Below are positions 36,514-48,059 of a DNA stretch of 64,000 bases, piece after piece (the first letter of the stretch is position 1; the number at the start of each line of letters is the position of its first letter). Source of the stretch: Lepeophtheirus salmonis (lineage: Eukaryota; Arthropoda; Copepoda; Siphonostomatoida; Caligidae); contig NC_052135.2 in the NCBI RefSeq assembly GCF_016086655.4, positions 12,986,363 through 13,050,362 of the forward strand. The letters are read 5' to 3'. The position numbers and the translations under genes were made by a program. The notes beneath the pieces were generated by a model. The model was given only the letters and a program-made list of their open reading frames with translations, was not told where the DNA came from and searched no databases.

Positions 36514-37126
36514 CAGAGGCGTCCGCAGGATTATATGTCTTTTTAAGGGGGGCTTGGTTTTTTGGAAAAAAATTGAAAATTAAATTTTCCTGATATTTTT
36601 TTTCAAAAAATTCATAGCTATTCTCAAAAAAATTAGATTTTTGGAAAACAAATTAAAAAAATCCATAACTATTCACAAAAAGTAAATTTTTTTGGAAAAC
36701 ATTAGAAAAAAACAATTGCTATATCAAAAAATAGAGCAGATCCGAAAAAGCTGAAATTTTTGGGGAAAAAATTTCGAAAATTTGATTTTAAATTTTAGGA
36801 AAATAATTCAAAACTCCGAAGCTTTTTACACAAATCAATCTAAAAAATTTTAAAATTAATGTATGTAAAATTTTTTCAAATATACAATTTTTCGGAGAAA
36901 ATTTTAAAAAATCCATTGCTATTCACAAAAAATTTCAAAAATCCATGGTTATCCACAAAAAATCCAGAGATGTTTCGAAAAAACTAAATCATTTCGGGTA
37001 AAAATTTCAAAAATCCATAGCTATTAACAGCTAATAAATTTCAAATATTAAATTTTCTAGTCAGAATCAAAAGTTCCTTTAATTTGGGTAAAGGGGGGGC
37101 TACATCCTCCCCCTTTGGACGCCCCT
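36514..37126 (+). mobile_element. CAGGGGCGTCCGC-type element, full length
   Basis: Starts CAGAGGCGTCCGCAGGATTA and ends TTTGGACGCCCCTG. It follows the family plan: GGGGGGCTTGG lead-in, then a degenerate tandem core with repeated TCCATAGCTATT/TCCATAACTATT and AAATTTTTTGGAAA units, then TTTAATTTGGG and GGGGGGGCTACATCC before the right end. It lies between repeat-rich DNA and the Pitx 3' end. Confidence 0.75.
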
Positions 37127-37439
37127 GTATGTAGATCTAGATACCAGAAATATTGAATCCCTTGAAGTAGCCTGAAATCGCTTGGTATTTGTATAAGTAA
37201 TAATATGTTTATATTGAAATTAAACAACAAAAATGATGATAGATGAATAATAATAATAATATTAAAATAAAATATAATCATATGTAATTAAGTGAAATAA
37301 AGAGCTTGCTATCCCTCCTCATCCGTTTGTTTCTTAAGTATTCCTCGAATATATCTCTATATATATTTATTTAGTATATATGTGGTTGTGTGTGTGGGTG
37401 GGTTGGTACTTCATTGCCATTATTACAAAGAGTCAACTT

Positions 37440-39426
37440 TTACACAGTTCTATCCGAATTCAAATTATAGCCTCCACTTGATCCCCCACTACCACAGACC
37501 GAGGAGGACGAAGGAGATGAGTGATCCCCTCCTTGATGAAGTGGAGGTGCAGCAGCGGATCCCGTTGAATCACTCCTTCCATCCTCTTGCTGCAAAGGAG
37601 ACACGCCTCCTCCAGCTCTGTATGTATAATTGTCCTCTGTTTTGGCCTTTAGACGAAGAGCCGCTATTGAACTCGTGGGTGAATAGGTTTGTTGTTGCTG
37701 TTGAAGGGCCCCTGGGTTATTATTTTGTGATTGAGAGGACTCTTCTTTCGTGGAAGAGCCGACTGGAGAATAAACACCGTAGGTGCTATCAGCTGCAGAG
37801 TTACCATAGCCGGGAAGAGTATTGGAGGATCCCACAGGGCTGAAACTAGATTGAGCTGCCGCATTATGCATAGCGCCCAATCCCCAGGCTGCAGCTGCAA
37901 ATCCTGCTTTAGCCAAAGTGCTCGGAGCAGCCTTCACGGCCCAGTTGTTGTATGATGTATAACCCGAGTAAAGACTCTCGTCAAAGGGTTGCATGAGTCC
38001 ATTGAAATTAGTTCCAAAACCCGACTTGCTGAAATCCGTTCCTGTGATGAGATGTCGCTCCCGTTTTCGCCACTTGGCACGGCGATTCTTGAACCAAACC
38101 TGGAAGGTAAATGAAAGAAGAGTTGAAGATAGTTATTACAACAATAATATACATAATACAACATTGACTAGGATTGATAACGGGACTTACTCGAATTCTG
38201 GGTTCTGTGAGATTCAACCACATGGAGATTTCATCCCTTGTGGACATGTCTGGATATCGATTCCTTGAGAAAAAAGCCTCCAACTCCTGAAGTTGTTGCG
38301 AAGTAAAATGAGTTCGTTGTCGCCTTTGTCGTTTCATTCCACTCCCTTTTTTACCATCTTTGGAATCATCTAATTGACTATCTGGATTGATGTGGGTGTC
38401 ATCTGGAGATTGACTTGAGGGCTCTACTAAATGACCGGGATCTACAAGACATTTTGGAAAAGGATATAAATACAATGATGCAGTTATAAATGGGCATGGG
38501 GGGAGTCAAGCAAGGGATAAGAGAGGACAAGCGAGAAAACGAGAGAAATAGTGGTGAAGTCAAAAACAAATAAAATCAGTAAAATAAGAAAAAGTGTGGG
38601 AATTTTCTTGTTAAAATCATTAGAGTACATATGTAATAATAATAATAATTCCCTCTCAAAGCTATTTTTCAAGTGATTAAAAAGCAATCCGTTATAGTGT
38701 GTGTTCCTGTCAAAGTCATTAACTCCTATTCTCGCAGCTTGAAATAAGCAAGTTAAATATGTATACTACTATTATGTATTTAGTGTTGTGTTTGGGAAGA
38801 CGAAAAAAGACAGACAAAGTAGGTACACGAAAGATGAAGAAGATAGTTAGTTGACTATAGTTGACATTAATTGGGGATATTTGGGGGGGGAATGAGTAGT
38901 TCTAATTACCTGATTTGATTTTGAGAGTGGTGGAGGATGGTAAATGTGAGCTAGAGGGTGAGAAAGTGGAGTCTACAATCCCTTGATTGTCCGCCGCAGA
39001 ACTAGAGGAAGATGAATTCACGGATTGTTGTAGAGATGGGGAATTACCGGAATTGTTGGAGGGGTTGTTGTTGGATCCCCCACCACCGCCCGTGGTGGAA
39101 TGGAGATGGTTGAGGGGCGTAAAAGGACGATGCGAAGCAAGTGCTTGATGGTGATTGAGCTGGTGCGGACTCTGCCCATGATGGTGCAGTGAGTGATGGT
39201 GATGAGGGTATTGAACATGATGAAAGTCGGCAGAGACTCCGCCACTGCTGCTACTGGGGTGATGATGCTGTGCCGCTGCATGATGAAGGTGATGGCCATG
39301 CCCATGACCATGGTGGTGGTGATGGGGATATTGAGGCATTAGACCCTCCAGACCTAAATCACTCAAACCAGCACCCAATCCCGCATGCACTAACCCTGCA
39401 GTACTCGTAGAACCTAACATATCCAT
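37440..39426 (-). CDS. Pitx: Paired-like homeobox transcription factor Pitx
   Basis: Three exons: 39426-38910, 38441-38191 and 38099-37440, giving 475 residues. The N-terminal third is rich in His, Ser and Gly. The homeodomain (residues 211-270) starts QRRQRTHFTSQQLQELEAFF and ends WFKNRRAKWRKRE; Lys at homeodomain position 50 (K260) is the class mark of Pitx, Otx and Bicoid. The exon 2/3 junction falls between homeodomain positions 46 and 47, the usual paired-class intron site. Downstream, FGTNFNGLMQPFD and YNNWAVKA are Pitx-specific, and the OAR motif SIAALRLKAK is at about 400-409. The product is a nuclear DNA-binding regulator; Pitx genes act in gut, muscle, neural and left-right patterning in animals. 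The tail ends NSDRTV, like the vertebrate terminus AVDRPV. Confidence 0.97.
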
Positions 39427-42400
39427 TGTACATCACACTATCACGATTAACTGAAATCAACTACTGCTCTTTACTTTTCAAATGAAAAAATATATTTCTT
39501 TCCGGATAATCCTTAAGCGCCGCGTAGCTCCTCCTTCCTCCTCCTGCTTTACAATACACTCCGCCACGCTGCGGGAACTCTTTTTATTCGCCGTCTCTGC
39601 GCTCTCTTCTACAATAATACACTATATATATATGTGTGTATTGAGTAGCTAAGGAATTAAAAAATACAGTGGACAAATGGTCCAACCACCATCTACGACT
39701 CACTTTCAAGTATGTTCATTCATACTTCTTTCTTGTATAACTATGATAACAATATCAAACAACCAGACCTGGCTCCCTTTCCTTGCCTCATCATCGTCAT
39801 CTCTTCCCAACATTTCTATTAATTTCTCCATGATTTATTGCATAGAAAGGCCATAAATTGATAAAAATATACATATTACGTGTGTTCAAATAAACACCCT
39901 AATAAAAATATCTTATCAGAAAAGGAAGAGACGTACTAAATTACCTCATTAATTCTGCCAGAATTGAATATTATGTTCGCATTATGACACTAAATACGGC
40001 ATACAAAAGAAAAACTTAATCATAAGTAAAACCAAAGTCGCCTCACTCCATCCTAATATGTAATAAGGATTATAATTATCGTGATTTAGATTACATTTGT
40101 TATTGGATTTATTTTATTTTAAATTCGCGAAAATAATGGTATTTTTTTATTTTATTTTTTTCAAAAAAGGTTGTTGGGGTAAATTATGCCTCAGATCAAA
40201 AAATTTAATGTTTGAGATTTGTAAATGGAATAGCTATGGATTTTATAAAAAAATTCCAACACAAGTTTAATTTTTTGTGATTAGCTATGGATTTTTGAAA
40301 TTTTTTGAAAAAAATTTAATTTTCTGTGAATAACTCTGGATTCTTGATTTTTTCGATCCAAAAATGTAATGTTTAAAATTTACTTACAACAGCTGTGGGT
40401 TTTTGATTTTTTTTTTCCAAAAAATTAATTTTTTTTTGTAACTATGGAGTTTTGAAATTTTTTTGTTTGTGAAGAGCTATGGATTTTTGATTTTTTTTCT
40501 TACAAAATGTAACATCTATGTTTTTTTTTCTAAAAATTTTAATTTTTTGACAACGGCTGTGAATTTTTTTTGAAATTTATGTTTCTGTGATTATTATATA
40601 TTTTTTTTCCAAAAATATAACTTTCAGTCAATAGCATTGGATTTATTTTTTTCAAAAAAAAGTGTAATATTAAAATTTTTCTTCTACAATAATTAATTAT
40701 TTGAGAACTGATATTTTTCTAAATTATTTTCTAAAAAATTATTTCAATAGTTAATTTATGTCTGTGATTTTGAGCCTTCTTCTGTTTCTTTTCTTTTGCA
40801 AAATGCAAACAAGGTAGGGGTTAGAGGGGAAATCTTTTGATTTCCGAGACAGAGAACGCCTGACCTTGAAGTGATGGGGATCATATTTTGAAATTATTAA
40901 ATTTAAGAATATAAAATTATTTATTCTCGTTTTTTTTTAATGCAAAATATTTTGGATTCTATATTTTTCTCTTGAAAAGAAAATATTTTGGACCTTTGTC
41001 TTTCTTTGTTATGAATTAAATTATATATACATAAGTTGATTTTTAACTTATTATTGTGATGTTTTTCCTTCAAAAAACACCACATTTACTGAATTGAGCC
41101 AAAGGTACACGGATAGGCTGTAAAAAGAGTACATTTCCAGAGACAAGAGTACAGTTGGTAACCATAGCAATTTAACAAAACTAGACATAGCAATGAAATA
41201 AGTAAAGAACGACAGTTGCACTTTTGTAAGAGCAAGGAAATAATAACCATGAGCCAAAAACGTAATATATTTAAATACGTACTCAAGTTGAAAATTTCAT
41301 AATTATATAATTACAATGTATACTTAATTCTTCAATTTTAAATGTCTTTTCATCAGGGGTTCACTTTTTATTTATAATTTGTATCATCAAGTTTCTTGGT
41401 CACTTCTACACCGCACCAGTGGCCCCGGAACCATGGAGCCTTTAGCCTCCACTCCACTTTTGAAGAATTTTTATAACAAATTATAGCAAATCCGTCATGT
41501 CTAGATAACTTACTAAACTTACAACACTTACTAAATATAATGGATAATGGCAAAAATGCGCTCGTTCCATACTGTCGTAATTTTTGTTTCGACCGATCAA
41601 TGCATTCATTATTACTTTATCTCGTGGGCCAGAACGAATAATTAATTGATCTTTCTTTATAGTAAAACCCATTCACACTTTATTCATACATTTAGTCCCG
41701 TAAACAGACCAAAATCCAAGATCCAAGGACCTTAGCTACTATTTTCTTTGCGGATTGATAAGCTTGAAATGACATTTCTATTAATGGAAATTGTTTAATA
41801 ACCTATTTTTTATTAAACCCCAAAATTTGGAATTATTATGATTGAGGTGATGTATTTCATATTTATGCTATTGTTACAGCCCTCAGTATTGATGGACCTA
41901 GGTGGTAAATTTAAAGATAAACGATTGTTAAAATCAAGTAATAAAAATGTGGTCACAACTCTCCAGTCTTAGACGAATAAATCCCACTGTATCCCTTGAC
42001 ATAATCTAAGAATGGATATTGCTGGGTAATAAATATGATTACAGCATAATAATCCGATTTGACAAATAATTATTAAAGTTCTTATTCGAATTAGTCACCT
42101 AATTTTATATATAAGTCCTAATGATATATTATAATATTTATTTAGGCCTTGTATATGGAGAAATACAATAACAAATGTGATCTAAATTATTATAATTATA
42201 TTCATTATTGCATATTAGGATGGAGTGAGGTAGTTACTTATTTGGTTATAATTATGATGGACACTGTTAAAAATGTCCATATAGGTTAATTATAATTGAA
42301 CGAATTAGTTTTCCAAATTCTGATTAGGGGGGGGGGAGCAGAAACATCGACAGCTGACAGAAAAATACAGTGTAAATGTTTGTTTTATTAGGGTAACAAC

Positions 42401-44049
42401 TTCAGTGAGAACATCGAATCAAAGGCCTGGAAGATGCTGCAGCTCTAGGGTTGCCAATCACCTCTTGAAAAACGGAATCCGTATTGAGCTAAAATGGAAC
42501 GCACTTTTTGTCCCATAATATGTGGAGTTTTAAAAATGATTAGTAAAATGTCACTAAGTTGGAAACCCTATGTATCTCTAGTTAAAAAAGTGCATAGAAT
42601 CCCACCTTGAAATGATGGAATGACTGATAGAGTTTACGAAACACGGGAAAAACAAATACTGATACACATCCGTCCATGCGACCACCCTCCATTTTTATTT
42701 ATTTAGAATCTCCATGATTTTCTAATAATAAAAAATAATGAAATAATAACAAAAACCTTTTTGATCACGTGTATGCATAAAAACAACAAAATTATATAAC
42801 CACCACGACCGCTATTAAAAACCCATTTGAACCCCCTTCTCATGGCCATGGCTCCCTACAGGGGATGAGTTTTGATGACATGGAGACATTTTATGAGTAG
42901 TAACATCCTTCGTTCTCGTTCTAGTTATGTATTATTAATATTTATTGCGTAGATTTGCGCGTACAGGGTGATCAAGTGTGTTTCAGGTACGTGTGTACCT
43001 TCAAGGGCAGACATTATGAGAAAAGGTAGAATAAATTAGAGAGAGAGGAAGGGTCTCAATTTATCCAAGTACATAATAGTAAATAAGATTCATCTAACTA
43101 AGTAAGAAAAAATATATTACAATATACTTAAAAGTTTTCTGGGAAAGAGGGGTATGTATTAGAAATTATTATGGAATAATGTTGTAACAGTTAGCTAGGG
43201 AGGAAGATTCTTCCTTTTTTTTCTTTTTCTTTTTTTCTCTCTCTCTCTTTCTTTGTTTCCTTTTCTATCTAGCTCTAGCTCTGCTCCTTCTTCTTCTCTT
43301 CTCTTTTTTTTCAAATAAAGAAAGAAGCAGAAAAGGAAGAAAAGGGAGAAAACCCTACGTAACGAGAGTCAACCAGTGAGCGTATGTTCAGAGGGGGGAT
43401 TACGGAGGATTTAAGAAAAAAAACTAAGATGGGGGAAGAAGAAATAGAGGGGAAATATATGTATGTAATTCTAAGGAAAGGATACACAAAAAAGAACAGC
43501 ATTTTAATATATAAATACATACATAGTATGAATGTTATGTATTTGAATGTATCACATACATACATACATACATAGAAGAAGGGAATATCACTATTATTAA
43601 ATGTGTAGTACTCTTGTTTTTTTTTCTCTCTCTCCTAGAAAAAACAATCGTGCAAAATGTATTTATTTAAGTGAAGCATCGTTCAGATTTGTTTTTCAAA
43701 CTCATCTAAAAAATAAAATGAAATAAAAACTTTTTTTTTTTAGTTTTAGGGCTTCTTCTTCATCAACATGGTCCAAATTATAACTTACATTCACACACTA
43801 TGTAAATATTCCCAGAGGAGAAGTTCCTCATGCCGCGTTGGTGGTAAAGTTGTAACTTGTTATACATGTGTATATTATGCTAGTAGAAGCTCCCCCATTG
43901 ATTAGGTACAGTACATATCAATATTTAGTTTGCTAATAAGTAATAATATACTAGAAATAATAATTAGATACAGTGGCTAATGACGTCATTTCTAATCAAT
44001 CAAAGCAACGTGTGCTTACATCTATATGTATATTATAGCCTAGGGACTG
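39427..44049. other. Pitx upstream region and repeat-rich DNA
   Basis: Just upstream of Pitx (39480-39620) the DNA is relatively GC-rich with several CpG, consistent with a promoter and 5' UTR. At about 40140-40830 there is a reverse-oriented, end-less CAGGGGCG-type core (repeated AGCTATGGATTTTTGA). Pyrimidine-rich DNA (43207-43312) and a CATA microsatellite (about 43555-43575) follow. Overlapping minus-strand frames at 41368-41672 have no recognised homology. TGACGTCA occurs at 43981-43988. Confidence 0.5.
43207..43312 (+). repeat. Pyrimidine-rich tract
   Basis: A stretch of mostly C and T with CTCTCTCTCTCTTTC and CTTCTTCTTCTCTTCTC is followed immediately by a purine-rich stretch (43313-43353, AAAGAAAGAAGCAGAAAAGG). 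The adjacent complementary character could allow a hairpin. No gene association is seen. Confidence 0.6.
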
Positions 44050-44712
44050 TTTGATTTACAAGAATAGCCACTCCAATCAAAACCTGTCAGGACCTCTAAT
44101 TTTAAACACTAAGAAGAAGTTTACAAACTATTCTAAGAAGGTTGCGGAGATGCCAATGATGTGGCTCGCTCTGGGTGTGTCCAAGCACGTCAACAACAGA
44201 TGGAAACGTATAAGCAGTGAAGAAAATTGTTATTGAAAACAGTCGAATCACTATTAGAGAAGTTGCAGCGGATATTGAAATATCGATTGGCTCGTACCAT
44301 AATTTTTTTTTCAAACGTTTTGGGCATGAGACAAGTGTCAGGGAAGTTTGTTACAAAACTGCATAATTTGAACCAAAAGAATTGCAGCATTTTTTGGCCA
44401 ACAACAACAACACCACAACCATATTTGTGCCACCATATTCACCGGATTTGCCCCCATGTGACTTTTTCTTCTTCTAGCAACTGAATAGACCTATGAAAGG
44501 ACGGCGGAGATTTGCAACGATTGAGGAGATAAAAACTGCAAAAGCTCAAGGCTATACCGAAAAATGCTTATGAAAAGTATTTTTTAGGATTGGAAAAAGC
44601 GTTGACACAAGTCTATTGTATCTGAGGGGGATTACTTTGAAGGGGTCAACATAAATATTGAAGCATACATTTTTTTACTAAGCTCACCTAACTTTTTGAA
44701 CACTCGTCGTAT
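44050..44712 (+). pseudogene. Mariner transposase relic with internal deletion
   Basis: Readable mariner blocks occur in order but in different frames. RITIREVAADIEISIGSYHN, SNVLGMRQVSGKFVTKLHN (helix-turn-helix region) are followed directly by the C-terminal part, VPPYSPDLPPCDFF, then NRPMKGRRFATIEEIKTAKA and a frame-shifted end. The centre, which would hold the first catalytic aspartates, is missing. Several stops are present. The right terminus TAACTTTTTGAACACTCGTC (44690-44709) resembles a mariner inverted repeat; the left terminus was not found. Confidence 0.85.
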
Positions 44713-44761
44713 TTGGGAATAATGGAACTTTGATCAATTTAAACTATGTAATGCAACAAAT

Positions 44762-45244
44762 TAGTGTTGAGACTCTGTCCAAGACCGAATACTATTTTTG
44801 GTTGAGTCTTAGGGGATTATTCTCGGCCGAGTTGGACTGATATTTCGATCCAGATCGTCGTGATCTCAGACTGAAACTTAATCGTTTTCAAAGGGATTTT
44901 CAGATTTTTTTGCCCTCCTTTTTTCAGTACCAATCTAAAATATGGACCGATTTTCTACTCTACCCGCCTGATTTATGAATGATACAAATATGATTTATGT
45001 CAGTCATTTAACTTCATATGACGTTATTATAGGTCAATGGTCATAATTTTTAAGCACAACAGACGTCAAAAAAATTCATCTACAGAATCGGTCTAGACCG
45101 AATTTTAAATGAGACCGATCCAGATCGAATTTTTCTTTGAGACATGTCCAAACCAAAATTATTTTAAGGACTGAATTTGTTCGGTACACTAAAAACATAA
45201 CAGTCTAAGATCGTTCAAGGGTTTTCAGAGCGCAACCCAACACT
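44762..45244 (+). mobile_element. TAGTGTTG-ended non-autonomous element
   Basis: The left end TAGTGTTGAGACTCTGTCC and the right end CAACCCAACACTA are an inverted pair of at least eight bases. The interior is rich in repeated GGTCTAGACCGAATTTT- and GATCCAGATCG-like half-sites, with no coding frame. It lies directly after the mariner relic. Confidence 0.5.
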
Positions 45245-45319
45245 AGTATATAGAAAAAAAAATAGTGTGATTTAAAATCATTAGAAAAAAAAAGATCACT
45301 TGATCAATATTTCTTCGAA

Positions 45320-45985
45320 ATGGTCTACACTAAAGCATTTCATCAAGTAGCGCATCGAAGGCTAACGTCATTATTAGCGAAAAAAAATATCTTAGTCAAA
45401 ATTTACTTTTTTTGTACGCTAGAGATATGTATTATTATTGCAAGCATTTTGGTGAATAATTTCCTGTTCTCGCGTGTGAATGAGCCAAGTACTGTACTAT
45501 TTCTACTTTTATTTACTTCATTATTCATTTACTTCTTGCTTGAACAATTATGGAAAGGGAATTATGATTCAAAATGATTTTCACATACAGAATGGTCAGC
45601 AGGTTTCTAATTAGGAAGATATTTAAGATTTGATATCCATTTTTTTTGCTTCTTGCGACTTCTTTTGGATTTTTGGGATTGGGAAATTTAAGAAAGCGAA
45701 CGTTTCTTTGAACCTTTTGGAAATTTGACTCATTTCTATTTTACATCCTCAGACACTACACTGACCCATTATTTTGGAGTAATTTGCTTTATAATAATAT
45801 GTAAATATTTAAGACAAGAAAAAATTATATGCGTATTATTAATTATTCAAACTTTTTTAATACCAAGTTTGACCATACTATTTCCTCAAGCTAACGGTGC
45901 TCAATGTACTACTTGGTTTAATGCTTTAGTCAGCACCACAGTTTGTCTTGTTGCAAAGGGCTTAGAATATTACGCCTATAAGTAA
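45320..45985 (+). CDS. Possible multipass membrane protein, unrecognised
   Basis: Two open frames, 45320-45577 (85 codons) and about 45693-45985 (the second without an ATG at its upstream limit), are rich in hydrophobic segments: IYFFCTLEICIIIASILV and TVLFLLLFTSLFIYFLLEQL in the first, then YFGVICFIIICKYL, IICVLLIIQTFLIPSLTIL and a segment ending VAKGLEYYAYK in the second. They might be two exons of one five-helix protein with a short intron, but the first frame stops at 45575-45577 before a usable donor (CAGGTTTCT at 45608). A frame error or a relic is possible. I recognise no family. The position between two transposon copies argues for caution. Confidence 0.3.
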
Positions 45986-46142
45986 TTAACTTTGCAATTT
46001 CCATGACTTGACTCTTTTAATTGAATGAAAAAGGGGGATTCTATCAAGGGAAGAAAAAACATCATATTTCATAAAATCATATAGAAATAAAGTAATAAAC
46101 AATATTCTAATAAAATTGGGGTTACATATATATTGCTTTATC

Positions 46143-46416
46143 CAAGGTCAATAGAAATGCAAGAACATACCATAACGCTTTACCTACAAATGTTTAACTT
46201 CCACCACGCTTTTCCATAGTGACGTCAAAGAGTATAACTGTTAGCAAGAGTACCTATATATCATCTTCCCTGACTGTTACTTTTAGAGTGCGGCTGTTAT
46301 ACTCTGTGAAGTCATATATGTCTGTCCTGTCCGACATTCAGTACGGTACATCAAATTGAAAATTCTAGCAAGCCCGATTATATGATAGAATAACCTTGTA
46401 TTTCTATTAACCTTGG
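46143..46416 (-). mobile_element. CCAAGG-ended short inverted-repeat element, best copy
   Basis: Starts CCAAGGTCAATAGAAATGCA and ends TTGTATTTCTATTAACCTTGG; the two ends are an inverted pair over about 20 bp. Inside are ACTTCCACCACGCTTTTCCA, TGACGTCA at 46220-46227, and TTGAAAATTCTAGCAAGCCC, matching the reverse of the copy at 35607-35805. It is 274 bp and non-coding. Confidence 0.75.
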
Positions 46417-46685
46417 TCTTATCTATGGAAAATGATCTCATCAAAAGCAATACCATACGGAATGTATTTCAATTTGGGAAGGAATCTACTTTAGTTGACA
46501 GGGACATTTTTTACTTGGTTTATAGTAGGGCTATTGACGATCAGGACAAAAAAACGTAAATAGAAACTTTGCGTTTCTTGAAAAAAGAAAAAAGGAAATG
46601 ATTCTTGAGTCAATTTCTATATGTAACATGGGTGTTATTATAATAACATCATATAAAATGATGACTTTTAGGTTAATAAAGATTA

Positions 46686-47316
46686 CAAAGGCGCCCGCAG
46701 GATTATATGAATATTATTATTATTTTTTTGGAAAGGTGCGGAGGGGGGTTCAAAATTGGAAAAAAATTGAAAAATTAAATATTTAATTTTTTGGAAAAAA
46801 TTTCAAAAATCCATAGCTATTCTCAAAAAACTAAAAAAATTCAGCACTGTTCTCAGAAAAATTTAAAAAATTCAGAGCTGTTACCAAAAAATTTAAAAAA
46901 TTAAGAACTGTCCCCAAAAAATTTAATTTTTGTAAAAAAAATTCAAAAATTCGGAAAGCTCTGAATTTTTTAATTATTATATATATATTAGATATTTAAT
47001 TTTTTGGAACTAATTTCAAAAATCCATAGCTATTCTCAAAAAATTTTTTTTGAAAAAATTTAAAAAACTCAGAACTGCTCCAAAAAATTTAATTTTTTCC
47101 AAAAATTCAAAAAATCAGAGCTGTTTACAAAAAAAAATGAAATTTTTTAAATTAAATTTCAAATATAAAAAAAATTTCCATATCTATTCTCAAAAAAATA
47201 AAATTTTTGGAAGAAAACTTGAAAAATTAAATTAAATTTCAAATATTAAACTTTCTAGTAAGAATCAAAGGTTCCTTATTTGGGGGTGGGGTACTGCCCC
47301 TACAGCCCTGCCCCTG
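46686..47316 (+). mobile_element. CAGGGGCGTCCGC-type element
   Basis: It starts CAAAGGCGCCCGCAGGATTA and ends CAGCCCTGCCCCTG. The core shows the tandem character best: TCCATAGCTATTCTCAAAAA and TCAGAGCTGTT-like units recur with AAAATTTAATTTTTT spacers. TTCCTTATTTGGGGGTGGGG precedes the right end. Confidence 0.7.
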
Positions 47317-48059
47317 TATTACAATATTATTACAACGTGTTGACGTCATTGACTATACATATTATTTATTGCTAAAGTAAACGAATAAATTGGCTTTTGA
47401 CTCTTTTCCTTATCATCTTTCTATAATAGTTGACCCCCTAATAATAACAGGTGTTGAAAATGATATATATTACATTTGTATGTAGGGATCCTCCTATCGA
47501 GAAATAAAGAAGGAGGGAGGGGGGGGCTGGAAGAGTCCCATGAGAGATAAATGGCATCATGATGAGATATTATTATGTCGAAAAGAAGAAGAGGAAAAAA
47601 AAGAGAAAAAAGGATGGAATCTTGTGGTGGAATAGAATTATTAATATTATCTGCAAAATATGATGATGATATGTAGTAATAACATTTTGCGCGTGAAAAA
47701 ACTCATCAGAGATGAGATTATTGGGTTGCCCATATGTTCTTGTTGCTGCTCTGTTCATGATATTATTATTCCAAGGGTTGTAAGTAAAGAGTCAAGAGGG
47801 ACGCAGTTAATGGTCCATGTAATTGTGGGTTCATATTATTGCGCAGGTCTCTAGAGTGCTGTTGATCTTATGTTGTTGAAATCTATCGCACCTATTTAGG
47901 AGATGATTCAATATTTTTTTTTGGGTACTGAGAAAACGCTTTGCTCATACTTAGATAATTAAAATATTTTATGTATTCTTCACGGCCTTTATTTAAAGTC
48001 ACATTTTTTCCCTTGTAAAAAAATAATGTTTATTGCATTTTTTTTATATATATATTTAC
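47317..48059. other. AT-rich DNA, no gene seen
   Basis: TGACGTCA is present at 47341-47348 and a GA-rich stretch occurs near 47500-47530 and 47577-47612. I see no coding region or transposon end. Confidence 0.4.

Noticed and set aside
25000..37000. Possible CRISPR-like or ordered regular array suggested by repeated short units
   Set aside because: The units are degenerate, lack unique regular spacers and sit inside inverted-repeat elements of a eukaryotic genome.
41368..41672. Two overlapping minus-strand frames with WRLKAPWFRGHWCGVEV
   Set aside because: They are in different frames, share no recognised family, and no splice sites link them. A decayed gene fragment is possible but unsupported.
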